64,000 nucleotides of DNA from contig NW_019775775.1 of NCBI RefSeq assembly GCF_001039355.2, positions 124,001-188,000 of the forward strand, in the 5' to 3' direction. Origin of the DNA: Lingula anatina (lineage: Eukaryota > Brachiopoda > Lingulata > Lingulida > Lingulidae). A model generated the notes under the pieces. It did not search any database and was not told the origin of the DNA. It saw only the letters and a program-made list of their open reading frames with translations. Below, in pieces: positions 39,787 to 52,905 of the stretch; the stretch's first letter is position 1, and each line of letters opens with the position of its first letter. The translations under genes and the position numbers were made by a program.

Positions 39787-40330
39787 GGAGATGGATCGAT
39801 CCTGTTAGATTGATCTAGGTTTGAGAACCTATATCTTGAGATCAAGACAACTTCAGGAGACATTCTCCAGATAGTGGAAGACCTCAGATACTTAGGGTCA
39901 CGCACCATCAGCACTGAAAAGATGTCAGCACTAGAAAAGGTCAAGCTTGGGGAGCACTGAATAGACTGAATAAAATAGTTGCAGCTGTCCAATGAGCGCA
40001 AAATCAGGCTACGTGTTTGTGGCAGTGGTAGAATCAGTGTTACTTACAAAGGCAATGGAAAAAATCGCTAAATGGTGCATGTACCAGGGTGCTAAGAGTT
40101 GCATACGGGGTGCCTGCTGCACAGAAAATGACCAACCCCCAACTTTATGAGGACCTGCTTTTAATTTCAGAGAAGAACATGTGTGGATCAGGTAATTGGG
40201 TCAAAATCTAGGCTTACCTGTGCAAATTAAAGGGTAACAGGATTCTGTCATGAGGAACTCTCTGTCACGTCATAGCTTGATGCAAAAAGAAATGAACGGA
40301 GTTTGCGGAAATTTTGAGGATAGGTCACAA
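39787..40330 (+). pseudogene. degenerate non-LTR retrotransposon fragment (C-terminal part of ORF2)
   Basis: Translated on the plus strand in shifting frames, the region gives the order seen after the reverse transcriptase domain of animal non-LTR elements: a VEDLRYLGSRTISTEK segment, then an LNGACTRVLRV-like segment, then TNPQLYEDL and an ISEK motif at about 40150-40180. Stops and at least two frameshifts separate these, so it is dead. It sits between the composite repeat and the methyltransferase cluster. I recognise the pattern but cannot assign the clade. Confidence 0.6.
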
Positions 40331-40560
40331 ATGGGTCAAGGAAGAAATGGTTAGATTATTGTGATGATTCATTAATTAATTAATGGTTAATTATTAGTCA
40401 ATTATTTGTTTTTGATGAAAATATCAGATAGGTCACAAATGGGCCAAAGAAGAAATATATAGATTTGGTGATAAACCATTAATTAATTAATGGTTAGTTA
40501 TGAGTCATTTAACCATTAATTAATTAATTGATTAATGATTAATAATTGGTTAATTATGTC
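40321..40560. repeat. diverged 108-bp tandem repeat with ATTAATTAAT palindromes
   Basis: TAGGTCACAAATGGG starts at 40321 and again at 40429. Each unit is followed by TTAATTAATTAATGG-type palindromic AT sequence, and a third, partial palindromic block runs to about 40550. It is probably a short satellite-like or MITE-derived remnant. Confidence 0.65.
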
Positions 40561-41057
40561 TTGGCTTAGGTCTAAGCTTTCTGAGTGCATTTTGTTTATA
40601 CTGATTTCTTTCTGTACTGATCGCGCTTTTACCTCTTTTCGTGCGAACAGCTTTTGCGTGATCTAAAAAGAGTCTAGTCAATGGGTATTCAAAATTACTT
40701 TATTTGGCAGTTTCCTTTAGCACTAGATCACACCTAAAACTAGACACCTAAAATAGTTTTTCTGTTACATTATATACTTGAAATTTGAAAAGTTCACAGT
40801 CCAGCTGTCATCAACTAAATGAAAGTAACTTTTTTTAGCAAAGTCAACCAGCACTTTGAAGCGTTAACATTTTTCACTCTTGCCTGCCGAAAAATATACT
40901 TTTCGCACTACATGTACTTGACTCCTACTTGCGCTGAGTAATTTTTTTTCAAATAAATGAAATTCTGCTAGTTTGTAACTGATGAAACCGCAACCACTTT
41001 ACAACATTTTATTATGAAATATTAAAGCGCTAATATACATATGGTATTCAATATACA

Positions 41058-44000
41058 TAAGATATTTAATAGAACTTTTGTTCAGCACTAGGAGATAAAC
41101 AGATATAAAGAAACTGACATGAGGTAAATAACCCACTTACATACAACAAATTAGAATACGATAATCTTATGCAATGTAAAATATAGAAAGGACCTTACTA
41201 TTATTATGAACAAAACTGACAATTTGCATAATGTAACCATACTGTTAGCAAGGTAAAGGCCCATATACAATGCACTGGGAATCCTTGACAAACATAATAA
41301 CACATTGACCCGCAATAAATTTACTAAAGAGCGTCTTGCCTGCCTTTTTATAGAAATCCTACATGACCCTTGGAACTCTCTAAGAATTCCTAGGACTTAT
41401 TATGGGATTCCTATCTAGGGTGTATATTCTATAGTGCATTTCTATAAGGGAAGTCACTTCATTATTTTCACTTGATGAACTTAGAATGCTGCTTTCGCTT
41501 TTACGATATCTACATATGCCACAACCAAGTCATAACCAAAATCACTTGGACTGCGAGTAACATCTTCCTCAAACCTGCCAAAGAACTCGTCAATAATCTC
41601 CGTCTTTTCCTTTTCTGATCGACGTTCATCTAGACCAAACATAAAGATGGCTTCGCTCCATGCTCGGAACACATTAACGTATCTTCTTGCCTTGTGAGCC
41701 ACGCTTAGTGGTTCATCGTCTAGGGTGTAAGGTATAAAGATAAAGCGTTAACACATTTAAATGCCTTCCTTATTTCAGTATATTGTTTTATGAATGTGAC
41801 ATTGAGAGAAAAAATTATCTCTTGTTCGGTTGTTTTATATACGACTGGATCATGGGTCAAATTATTTACTCGTACGGCATCAGAAAAAAACAAATGGTGT
41901 GCAGAAATGAAACACGGTGTCCAGAAATGAAACAACGTAAAACACTTTACCTCGGTACGAACAAAAACGTAAGAGGATTTTACCTAAGAATTCGTCATCC
42001 TTATGTTTCAAAGAGTAGTCGAAATGGTCGACCTTTATCTCGATGGATACAAGTTTTAAACCCGCCTTCAGAATCTTGGAATCTTCATACAAGAATGGTG
42101 CCTTGAACTCCTCTTCTGAACGATAGTAAAATGAAAAGTTTGTATTGAAAAATTCTTCCTATAAAAAAAGAACGGCACAGCTACAACACGTATGCTAAAT
42201 TAAAACATCGCATCACATTTGCATTTTGGTGCCAAGGTAAAATCAAAGTTGTTTACTTTTCTTAGCACGAAAGGAATAATTCCTCTCCCAGTTGTCTCAT
42301 TTTACATTGTACACCCCAGAAAAAGGTCTCACCTTGGTTATTCGCCCCGCTGTTGCAAATGAAAGCCATAAGTCTCTTAGATACGGGATGACTTTAACTT
42401 TGTAAATCGCTGTACTACCGGAATGCACGCCTTCCTTCGTACCAACAATTGCTATGATGATGTGGGCACCTTGAATATAATATCATATAAAACATACGTG
42501 AGTGGAAAGGAGTTAAATTTTTAAAGACAAAAATGTACTTAGACGCTTGCGAATGGGCACGAGCCTTGTAAAATGTGTTATAAAAGTTTAATGCCCAAAA
42601 AATCACACACAACCCTAACTCACAATCTTTTTTTCTTCACAATTTAAATAAGCAAGTATAATTTAACATTTAAGTGGGAGGGGTTAATTATGTTTCAACT
42701 GGAGGTGTCCACTATTAATAGTCACAAATTAATTGACTCAAACAGGTAATAGATAAATAAAAAATCGATCAATTAGAACACTCGCTGAGAGGTACCTATT
42801 TTCAGTTCTTTAGCCCGGTTTATGAGAATTGTCTCCCAGTCCACAGCAGCCTGCTTTTTATATGCATCTAGCTCTTCATAACTGACTTTGTCACCTTGAC
42901 CAATAATATCCCACTGAAGATTACAAGGCCTGCAATGTAATGGATACAAAACACAGTTTTAAAAACATTGGTATAATCTTTTGAATAACCTGTTGCCATA
43001 TATGACTATTGATGGTTTTTATTTCTCTTAGTCATTTTAGCTTCTCACAAAGAATTTGAAACTTAATTTAGCACACTCATTTGAGATAGCAAGGAATATG
43101 TACAACAAGATGTAAAAAATTGGCAATTATAATTTCAAGGTTCCTTTACACATGTCGGTATCATTGTGTATTTCATATCATATCATTTTTAAATTCTATT
43201 TTCATTCTTCTTTGTTCATCTCAGTATCTAATGCTTTTATAGCTTCTACATGTAACAAATCCACCTTTTACTCAACCAGTGCATCGCACTGCAGGATACA
43301 GCCAGGTCCACGTAATTCGGCGGCAAACATCGTTCATAGAAATTAGTACCACTGGCCAGGAGAAACACGTTTTTATCTTGAGGAAGAAAGTTCCTTTGAT
43401 CTTCAAATAAACCTGTAAGTAAGAATACTCTACTATAAACAACTGGATGACAGGAATACAATAACTGGTGTTCATGACCATAATCCCCATAAAATTAACA
43501 AGTAAACAGACGCTAATTCTGTCAAATTTCGTACCTTGTGTCAGAAAGAATAATGACTTGAAATCGTTCCAGGGCAGATCCTCGTACACTATCACAATAG
43601 GTTTTTCTTTCCCGTATTTTGCTCGTACAGCTCCTGGAAAGAAAAAAAAAACATACTGAGTGTGACCTACGTTATACTGCAGTCAGAATAACCAGAACTT
43701 GCAACTGAGTTCTAATCATTTAACTAATACACAAAATGCGATGTTTGATCCATGCTCTCACTTTAAGACTAATATTCTTAATCTCAAAAAGTGCATTGAA
43801 CTCTGCATTGAACAATGAATGAATGTGCAATATCTACTTTGAAAACTTAATACAGAAAAATATACGTTGTTCATGCAAAAACTGCGGTTTAATTGTCAAA
43901 ATGTTCAAAATTAATTTTCAGAAGGTACTTATGATCTCAGTCATCAGTTTCATAGATGTTCCTCCATCTCCAGCACCGAAGTCACACGCCACAAAAGGAC

Positions 44001-45840
44001 GGTCTGTGCTATTAACACTTCCAGCTCATTAAAGAAAAAGCAATATCCTATATTATAATATTATAATATTAAAGAGAGGATTGCTGTAACTACGAAAAGA
44101 CAGCAGACTTTACAATTTCGACAAGGAAAGTCAAGAGATGGGGACAGTTAATTTTTTTGTGAAAATGTGTCATTCTACATGCATCAGACTAAAGTAGCTA
44201 TGAGTCATTCTATTATATGACTCGGCAAAAGTTGATTGGAGAAAAAAAAAGTTGATTGGATAAAATTATTAACAATGCCTACCAATTGCTTGCAGTGCAT
44301 AAGGCAATATGTTATTGTACAGTTTTTCGTAATTCACAGCATTTCCACTCCAAAAATGTGATCCATGATGTCTATCCAACATTCTGTACACAGGATATTT
44401 TGATTGACGGATTTGTTTGCCAAAAGCTGTAAAAAATATAAGAAGGATCTACTTTCAGACCACGGCACGTTGCTTGTTCTTTTCAATCTGTACTCGTTCT
44501 CTGCTACAGGTTTTCACAACTTTGAAATTTATGATTTATGATTTATGTTTAAAAAAGAGATATCAACTCGCATCAATAGTTTGTGCTTGCTTATTGAACT
44601 TCTCATCATACAGTAGACCCCAAATTGAGGTCTTCTGAACATAGATTTAACATAAGTTAAAGTTCTTTGTTTCAAGCTACACTTGTAGTAATCCGTTAGA
44701 TCCTGATTACATGGAGTTATTGGGAGTGTCCACCATTAAGGGGTGGACTTGTGTTTGAAGTAACCAATCAGTTTATAGGTTATATGATTTACAATATAAA
44801 TGATAAAGTAAAGCATAAAAAAACTATTAACTTCATTCTTATGGGGGAGATTAACAAAGAATCGAGGGAGAGAGCGACTAGAGAGAGAGACAGGACTGGA
44901 GGAGGAGAGAGAGGTCATGATTGAAGCTTGGAGTCGACCATGCTTAATTTAGTTAAATATATTCAGTTGAAGTAACAACATGGAGTCGTTTCATTCTTAA
45001 ATTACGTGTGCAGAGTTAAAGGCATGGATCCTGGAAATCTCCGTAGCAGTTTTATAGATATCGTTATCAAAAGTGTGAGCCCATAGTACCCAACTCCTAG
45101 GGTTATATTATAAAGGGTTGTTTAATGTAATTTGGGGGGTCGGGGGGGGGGCATATAAAGATCTCACACAAGTAAAGGGAAGGACCCTCACAAAACACTT
45201 ATGTCTGTCGACCGAAGCATATATAGTCACAACTTTGACTTGATAAATTCCAAAATAGCATCAGCGTATCTGTGGTGTTTTTAAGCACAGTACATTGTAC
45301 GAATATGACACAATAAACATGATATGAGCCTGAGGATACGACTCCTTTAAGTCACATACCTGTTGAACACGGGACGCCATATTGTTGATCCATCTTGTTT
45401 TGTCAGAATAAATGTTATATGCTGAAGGCGAACACTACCGCGTTATGCGGTATTAACGTTCTATTGAAAGCCATTTTAAGTTGAATGGCCCAACTACACG
45501 TATATTTAAACATGCTCTGCGTGTTAAACTCAGGAGTTAGATAAAACCTACTGGTACATGAAATGTCGTTTTGCGAGTCGTTAGGTGTCGAACTATAGTG
45601 CTCCGATATATATTTATACTGAACTTAAAAATTAATAATCAGTTCTTTTTTTTTTTTTTTTTCAATTTTCTCAAAATTTGCACACGCGTCCTTTGTTTTT
45701 ACCTGGTATCACTAGGCCATGACAAGCGATTAAGTGCGAGATTACACAATGTCACCCGAGCGGTATATGCCAGGACACCTCGTCAGCGAGTGAATGGCAT
45801 ATACTTAAAGAAAGTACAGAAGAAAATCGCCCCTGAAGAT
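41058..45840 (-). repeat. tandem gene-duplication unit A
   Basis: Similarity to unit B begins in the 3' flank (GATATTTAATAGAAC at 41058 against GATATTTAATATAAC at 45838). It covers all nine exons and extends past the start codon to about 45840 (a TGGTATCACTAGGCCATGAC block near 45702, also at about 52811). The unit is 4.8 kb. Unit B is 7.1 kb because of later insertions. Confidence 0.85.
41481..45393 (-). CDS. SABATH-family SAM-dependent carboxyl methyltransferase, copy A
   Basis: Nine exons on the minus strand: 45393-45360, 44426-44283, 44024-43929, 43633-43535, 43412-43265, 42929-42796, 42469-42333, 42158-41984 and 41719-41481. Phases match throughout and give 401 residues. The SABATH (Methyltransf_7) landmarks appear in order. 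SAM-binding motif I is CDFGAGDGGTSM (73-84). VYEDLPWNDFKSLF (107-120) corresponds to the plant NDLPGNDFN motif. LASGTNFYERCLPPNYVDL then leads to SCSAMHWLS (164-172), the counterpart of SSYSLHWLS. Plant members methylate the carboxyl group of small acids such as salicylate, jasmonate or farnesoic acid. The substrate here is unknown, and the plant N-terminal substrate motif is not conserved. There is no signal peptide, so it is probably cytosolic. Copy B lies directly upstream in the same orientation. The family call is firm; the function beyond methyl transfer is open. Confidence 0.9.
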
Positions 45841-46253
45841 ATTTAATATAACTTTTGTTCAGCACTAGGAAATAAAAAGATATAAAGAAATTGACATGAG
45901 GTAAAACACACTTACAAACAACAAATTAGAATACAATAATCTTATGCAACGTAAAGTATAGAAAGGACCTTACTATTATTACGAACAAAACTGACAATTA
46001 ACATAATGTAACCATACTGTTGGCAAGGTAAAGGCCCATATGCTATGCACTGGGAATCCTTAACAAACATAATAACGGATTGACCCGCACTAAAATTTAC
46101 TAAAGAGCGTCTTGCATGACTCTGGATTTTTATAGAAATCTTACATGACTCTCTAGGAATTCCTAGGATTTACTATAGGATTCCTATCTAGTGTGTATAT
46201 TCTATAGTGCATTTCTATAAGGGAAGTTGCTTCATTAATTCCACTTGATAAAG

Positions 46254-49200
46254 TTAGGAAGCTGCTTTCGCTTTTACGATATCGACATATGCCACAACCA
46301 GGTCATAACCAAAATCATTTGGACTGCGAGTAACATCTTCCTCAAACCTGCCAAAGAACTCGTCAATAATCTCCTTCTTTTCCTTTTCTGATCGACGTTC
46401 ATCTAGACCAGACATAAAGATGGCTTCGCTCCATGCTCGGAACACATTCACGTATCTTCTTGCCTTGTGAGCCACGCTTAGTGGTTCATCATCTGGGTGC
46501 AAGGTATGAAGACAAAATGTTAACGCCTTTCCATTGAAATAGCTTTGTTTTATCATAATATTGTTTTATGATGTTACATTGAGAGAAACAAATATTGTTC
46601 GGTTGTTATATACACGACTGGTCAAACAATTTGTACGTACCGCACCATAAAAAATAAATCGTGTGCAGAAGATGCTTTTTAAATGAAAGATTCTTTTGAA
46701 ATTAAACAATTTCCCGCAGTACAAAAAACTGTATGTTCTTACCTAAGAATTCTGCATTCTTATCTCTCAAAGTGTAGTCGAATTGGGCGACCTTTATCTC
46801 TATGGATAGCAGTTTTAATCCCGCCTTCAAAACCACGGAATCTTCGTCCAAAAACGGTGCCTTGAACTCCTCTTCTGAACGATGGTAAGATGGAATGTTT
46901 GTATTTAGAAATTCTTCCTATAAAAAAAAAGAACGTTAACGCCACTGCTTCAATACGCATGTCAGTTCACCGTTGCATTATAGTACCAACGTCAAATCAG
47001 ACGCGTTTACTTTTTTAATCCGAAAGGAGTAAATCCTCGCCCATCCAAATATACAAACTTAGTTGTCTCTTTTTACATTGTACATTCCAGAAAAAGGTCC
47101 CACCTTGGTTATTCGCCCTGCTGTTACAAATGACAGCCATAAGTCCCTTAGGTACGGGATGACTTTAACTTTGTAAAGAGTTGTACTACCGGAATGCATG
47201 CCTTCCTTCGTACCCTGAGTAACTATGATGATGTGGGCACCTTAAATATAACATCATATAAAACGAGTGAGAGGAAAGACGTTACAGTTTTATGACAATA
47301 ATGTACTTAAACACTCGTGCATGGGCACCAGGCCTACCCAACTACCAGACTCGGCACATAAAGATCCTGAATTAACCGGTATACCGGACCACACTACCCG
47401 TTTTCAATGTGTGTGTCAGATCGCATTTCGGAGTATCAGTCAGAACACCGACAGGATGAGCCCGCGGTCGTCCTACAGAATTTGTTCTGGGGTATGATAC
47501 TCCGAAATGAGATCTGACACACACCTTGAAAACGGGTAGTGTGGTCCGAAATATCGGTTAATTCAGGATTCTTATGTGCCGAGTCTGGTAGTTGGGTAGG
47601 CCTGAGTACGGGCCTGCAAAAATGTGTTATAAACATTTAAAGGTTATTGTCACCCTTCGTCCAAAACTCCTTATTTACTGCCTTGTAAATATTCTTTTGG
47701 GTAATAAATAAATCTTCACTGTTCAGTGACTAAATAAATAAAAATTTACACATATGTCATCTATTATTTTGGGTGACATCATAATTGCGATTTTGGGGTT
47801 GCCTGTGCTTATACAAAGCAAAGAAAAATATATTATATTTTAAGGGTTTTTCATTGTTTTAAATCAGCACAAAGATCAATGCATTATTGAATAATTAGAT
47901 ATAGGAATAAACTCATTTCCGATATCTGGATGATAATAAAGGGTTATAATATCCTTAATACTACAATTAAAATGAATTCAAATGTAAATAGACATATTTA
48001 AGTGGGAGGGGTTTTATTATTCTTCAGTTTAAGGTGTCCACTATGAATTGTTACAAATTAATGGATTCAAACAGGAAAAAATTAATTAAAATTGATAATT
48101 TTGAACACTTGCTAGAGGTACCTATTTTCAGTTCTTTAGTCCGGTTTATGAGAATCGTCTCCCAATCCTTAGCGGCCTGCTTTTTATATGCATCAAGCTC
48201 TTTGTCACGGACTTTGCCACCATGACCAATTATATCCCACTGAAGATTGCAAGGCCTGCAACGTATGGAAACAATGCACAATTACACATATGTATAATCT
48301 TTAAAATACCGTGATGCCATATATCAGTACTATTGGTATTTATTTCCCTTAGTCATTTTTGCTTCTCAAAAAGATTTTGAAAATAAGCACACTCATTCAA
48401 GATAGCAAGGACTACAACAAAATGTAAAAAATAAGCAATTAATATCAAGGTACCTTTACATCATTGTAGACATAGCGTGTCATATTTTTTATTGTCTTTT
48501 TATTCTTCTTTGTGCATCTCTATATCTAATACTTTTCATTGTTTCTACATGTAACAAGCCTACCTTTTGCTCAACCAATGCATAGCATAGCAGGATACAG
48601 CCAGGTCCACATAGTTCGGCGGCAGACAGGGTTTATAGAAATTGGTACCACTGGCCAGGAGAAACACGTTTTTGTCTCGAGGAAGAAAATTCTTTTGATC
48701 TTGAAATAAACCTCAAAGTTAGAATACTCTACTATAAACAACTGGATGACAGGAATACAATAACTGGTGTTCATGATCACAATCCCCATAAAATTAACAG
48801 TTAAACAGACGGCAATTTTGTCAAATTTCGTACCTTGTGTCAGAAGGAATAATGACTTATAATCGTTCCAGGGTTGATCCTCGTACACTATTACAATCGG
48901 TTTTTCTTTCCCATATTTTTCCCTTACAGCTCCTGAGGAAAATCAACAGTGCTGTGTTTGACCTGTGACTTTAGGGCACCAGTATACTATATAGTCAGAA
49001 TTACCACAGTTTGAAAGTGAATTATAATCATTTAGCTACTCTTCATGTACAATACAGTGTTTGATCTATGCTGTTGCTTTACGATTAAAATTCTAACAAA
49101 GAAAAAATTTTTTGTTCATGTAAATACCTGCAGTTTAATTTTCAAAATGTTCGAAATTAATTTTTAGGAGGTACTTATGATCTCTGCCATCACTTTCATA

Positions 49201-52200
49201 GATGTTCCTCCATCTCCAGCTCCGTAGTCACACACAACGAAGGGACCCTCCGTGTTTTCATCAGTTCCATCTCGTTAAAAAGAAGCAATATCCCATATTA
49301 CCATAGAAAAGAGAGGGTTGCTGTAACTACAAAAAGACTACAGGCTTTAAAATTTCTCGACTGCTTCTTGGTTCTCTTAAAGTCAACAGATGGAGACGAT
49401 TATACTTATGAAACTCGAAAAAAAGTGATACGAGTAAAAATCTAAAGACAGAATTATTTGATATACATACCAATTGCTTGCAGTGCATAAGGCACTATGT
49501 CGTGATATAATTTTTCGTAATTCACGGCATTTCTACTCCAAAAATGTGATCCGTGATGTCTATCCAACAGTCTGTACACAGGACATCTTGATTGACAAAT
49601 TTGGTCACCAAAAACTGTAAAAAAATATGAGAAGGATCTCTCTTAGACGGCGGTAAGCTGCTTGTTCTTTTCAATCTGTACTCGTTCTCTGCTACTTAAA
49701 CAGGTTTTTTCAACTTTAAAATTTGTGATCTTTGTTTGAGAAAGAGGTATCAACTTGCAGCAATAGACGTTTGTGCTTATTTACTAAATATAGACCCCCA
49801 AATGAGGTCCTCTGGACATACGTCCCACTTCAACAATATCAGAAAAAAATCAAAGTGTACAATGGTGAGCGTCGAACATGTTACGTCATTCCATGTCAAG
49901 TGCCACATCAAGCGACGCGGGCGATCATGTACTTCCATAGTTCTTTGTCTCTAACCTTCCAGAACAACGTTATTTATGGGACTGAATATGCCCCTCTTTG
50001 TTGACTCCATTCATTAAAACATCTCATCCAAAGTGTCTTTTGTCTTCCTATATCTGCCTCTCTTGGATAACAAAATAAATTTTAAAATCTTACACACACA
50101 ATGATAAGCTAGTAAATGTTCATATTCATCAAAATAGTGTGTATGGTCCCCGCAATTCCAGACACGTAATGCTGTGGTAATGGCTAAAACAGATTTTTCA
50201 TGTTTCATCTAGCAACAATGAGCAAAGTCTGGTAAACCGTGGCTTTGATGAAATATGGTATACCTGTAGATTGGCCTGGGGCTCCGTTGGAAAATTCTCT
50301 TTGAAATCACCCTGGATACCCTAACATGCCTAAGCCTTATGGTGATTTCTGGCCAATTTTATCACACTATGTCTGTCGGCCATGGCATATGTAGTCACAG
50401 CTTTGACTTGATAAAATTGCAAAATATCATCAACATACAGACTTGACATTTAATATGGAATATTTCAGTTTCGAAGGTATGCCTAGGTAAAATGGATTAT
50501 TTTTTCAAAACACTCTGATCTCATATAAGATTTGTGAATGGAGAAGTGTGTAGTCAGGTGTGTCGCTTCCAATTAACTGATTACTAGGTTTGTTGCGCTG
50601 CTGCACTATGTAATATGCAGTGATTTAATTGGGTAGTGCTCTTTTGGGTAGGTCAAAGCTTGGCTTTGGCAAGGCATGGTTCTTTCAAAAAAAGTATCAA
50701 TATGTCGGCAACTACTGCATTGAAGAATTTGAAATTTTGCATGCAAGTGGTCGGTTTTGCAAGGTGTAAAATGAGCTATGCAGTGCTCTGCAAATTTGTT
50801 AATCTGTGGCAGAATGGCGCGAAAAACTCAGACAGTGCCAGACAGATAATTGCGCCAAACGAAACGGCTCGCACAGTTTTGCAGAGTAATGCCCAGACTG
50901 ATGTACCTACACAGAAACCACACCCAATGTATTGAAATCTTACCACCAGGGTACAGGACCCACTGTATGTCGGGATATGCTGTTGCAACTAAACAAAAAC
51001 CACCCAGTCCGTTCAGAATTAGGGGTAAATTGTAACCAAAATGCATTTTTCAAGGCCCTTTACGAACACCAATCTGGTTTTAGCTGGTTAGAATACCAGA
51101 CGACCTCAAGGGAACCCACTGTAAACAGCAGTACAGCGTTGTATGGTTCTCTTATGAATTGGGGACCTTGACCGTTTCTGAGTTGAACACTGAAACCTCG
51201 TGGCTTTCTTTATTGAGGTCAGATTTCACCTGTACCGCTGAACTAGTCAAAACATAGTTTACAGACAATTTGAAGAGGCCAACTTCTAAACGTGTGCCGC
51301 GTCTAAAGTGACTAAGGTCATTAACAGCGTCAGTAATTGAAGTGGATACCACATTGGTGCCTAAACACCAATAATGGTCATCCACGAAAACCTGAACCAG
51401 ATCAAATAAAGGATTAATCTGGGAACCACTTGACTATCATTTGATAGGGGGCACATTAGGAACAATTTTAGGTTGCACAGTGAAATTGCCGATACACACA
51501 GTGCACTTTTAATAGCAGGTTACTTACAGAATAAAGGGGATGAGCAGCTACCTTGGTAATCAAAATCGCCATATATGAACCACATAGACAATATGTGGGT
51601 AGGCCATTACTCGCCGAATCAATGGCCTACATGTCCTACAACAAAACTGGACCAAATTGGACAGATTTTGACCGATGCCTGGAATGTTATTCCAGATTGA
51701 ACTCTAAAAACCTAACCTAAGGAATGCCTTGCCACTTGAGAGCGCTGGTAGCAGACAGAAGAGGTCAAGCGTAACAGCAACCGTTATTGTGACTAGACAC
51801 TGACATGGGGGTTCTTTGTGGGGCATATTACTCTTTTACAGAAAATAATTTGGTAAATATGGAAATCCAAAACATCTCTTTTAATTGTTGTCGTATGACA
51901 TAGAATAGGCAATGCGTTTTTGTTTGCTTCTCTGGCGAATTCCATTGATGAACTGATGTCACAATGAGATCAAAGAGATAATTAAAAGTTATTAAAACAC
52001 GATTTTAATCCTTATTTTCAATTATCAGTCAGCAAAACAGGAAAAAAACTCATGAAAAATGATTTGGAAAAAATATTCCATATTAAATGTCAAGTCTGTA
52101 TCTCTGGTGTTTTTAACATCAGTATATTGTGAAAATATGACATAATAAACATGATATGAGAGTACGACTCCGTAAAGTCACATACCTGTGGAACCCGAGG

Positions 52201-52219
52201 CGATATCTTGTTGATCCAT
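46254..52219 (-). CDS. SABATH-family SAM-dependent carboxyl methyltransferase, copy B
   Basis: Nine exons, each the same length as in copy A: 52219-52186, 49614-49471, 49270-49175, 48932-48834, 48711-48564, 48255-48122, 47240-47104, 46917-46743 and 46492-46254. They give 401 residues with no stop or frameshift. Motifs: VCDYGAGDGGTSM (SAM binding), VYEDQPWNDYKSLF, then SCYAMHWLS. Substitutions against copy A cluster in exons 2, 3 and 8 (ends of the fold and part of the putative substrate region), while exon 9 differs at only about four residues. The exon 5 acceptor is TTTGAG rather than the CAG of copy A; it is usable but weaker. Both copies appear functional. Intron 1 holds a DNA-transposon-like insertion. 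Confidence 0.88.
47329..47604. mobile_element. 276-bp foldback MITE in intron 6 of copy B
   Basis: Two arms of about 110 bp are near-perfect inverted repeats. The left arm starts CAGGCCTACCCAACTACC, the right arm ends GGTAGTTGGGTAGGCCTG, and a loop of about 55 bp lies between. The orthologous position in copy A (around 42555-42590, GGGCACGAGCCTTGTAAAA) is an empty site, so the insertion is later than the duplication. There is no coding capacity. Confidence 0.88.
47640..48000. other. additional copy-B-specific intron 6 sequence
   Basis: About 360 bp between the foldback element and the shared AAGTGGGAGGGGTT block has no counterpart in copy A. It starts AGGTTATTGTCACCC and contains no ORF or visible terminal repeat. 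It may be another insertion or a region lost from copy A. Confidence 0.5.
50438..52098. mobile_element. 1.66-kb TIR element with TA target duplication in intron 1 of copy B
   Basis: Perfect 28-bp terminal inverted repeats start CAGACTTGACATTTAATATG at 50438 and end with the complement at 52098. TA flanks both ends. Copy A shows the empty site (GCGTATCTGTGG at about 45264). TA duplication and CAG termini fit the Tc1/mariner group. The interior has only short ORFs without a visible DDE motif, so it is a non-autonomous or decayed element. Confidence 0.85.
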
Positions 52220-52905
52220 ATTATTTTGTCAGAACAAATATTTTATGCTTAAGGCGAACACTACCTATACCGCGTTATGCGTTATTAACGTTCTGTTGAA
52301 AGCCATTATACGTTGAATCACCCAACTGCATTGAAACATGCTAAATGCGTGTTTAACATGAGTTGAAAAAAAAACTACTGGTACTGTACATGATATGTCG
52401 TTCTGTGAGTCGTTACGTGTCGAACTACAACATTGGTCAAAAAGGTTGTCTCACCCCCATTTCCATGTACTTTTATTTACAAATGATCACCTTACAGCTG
52501 TAAATTGTTAGAAATAGTGCTTTTTATTACGGATACCGTGTCTAACATGATTAATGGTTTAAAAAATACAAAATAGTGGTGAAAATATACATATTTTATA
52601 CCATTTAGTAAAATTTATAAGAGGTACCCCCTCAAATCGACTGTTTCACTGTGACTTCTACAGATGTAAAGAAATGTCTATAAAATTGAAAAGACGCCAT
52701 CAAATGTCACCAAATTCACACACAATTAGCATTAGGGTGTGCTCGTTAAAGATCACGTGCCTAACAGCGTGTGCGTCTACCGCGTGCTGCAATTATCTCC
52801 TGTTTTAAACTGGTATCACTAGGCCATGACAAGAGATTACAATTACATATGCCAGAGCACCTATCGAGCGTCAGCGACTGAATGGCATACACTTAAAGGG
52901 ATAAT

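Larger units (their letters stand above)
45841..52905 (-). repeat. tandem gene-duplication unit B
   Basis: This is the second unit of the methyltransferase duplication. It is longer than unit A through a 1.66-kb TA-flanked element in intron 1, a 276-bp foldback element and further sequence in intron 6. The right border is taken where the TGGCATACACTTAAA block (about 52882) ends. Confidence 0.8.

Noticed and set aside
39669-40001. 110-codon minus-strand ORF
   Set aside because: It is antisense to the non-LTR retrotransposon relic, whose coding sense is the plus strand.
40370-40560. ATTAATTAAT palindromes as a replication origin or CRISPR-like array
   Set aside because: Low-complexity AT palindromes inside a two-unit tandem repeat; spacing and context do not fit either idea.
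50636-50988. ORFs inside the TA-flanked element as a possible transposase
   Set aside because: No DDE/DDD catalytic pattern or helix-turn-helix is visible, and the frames on both strands overlap without clear coding character.
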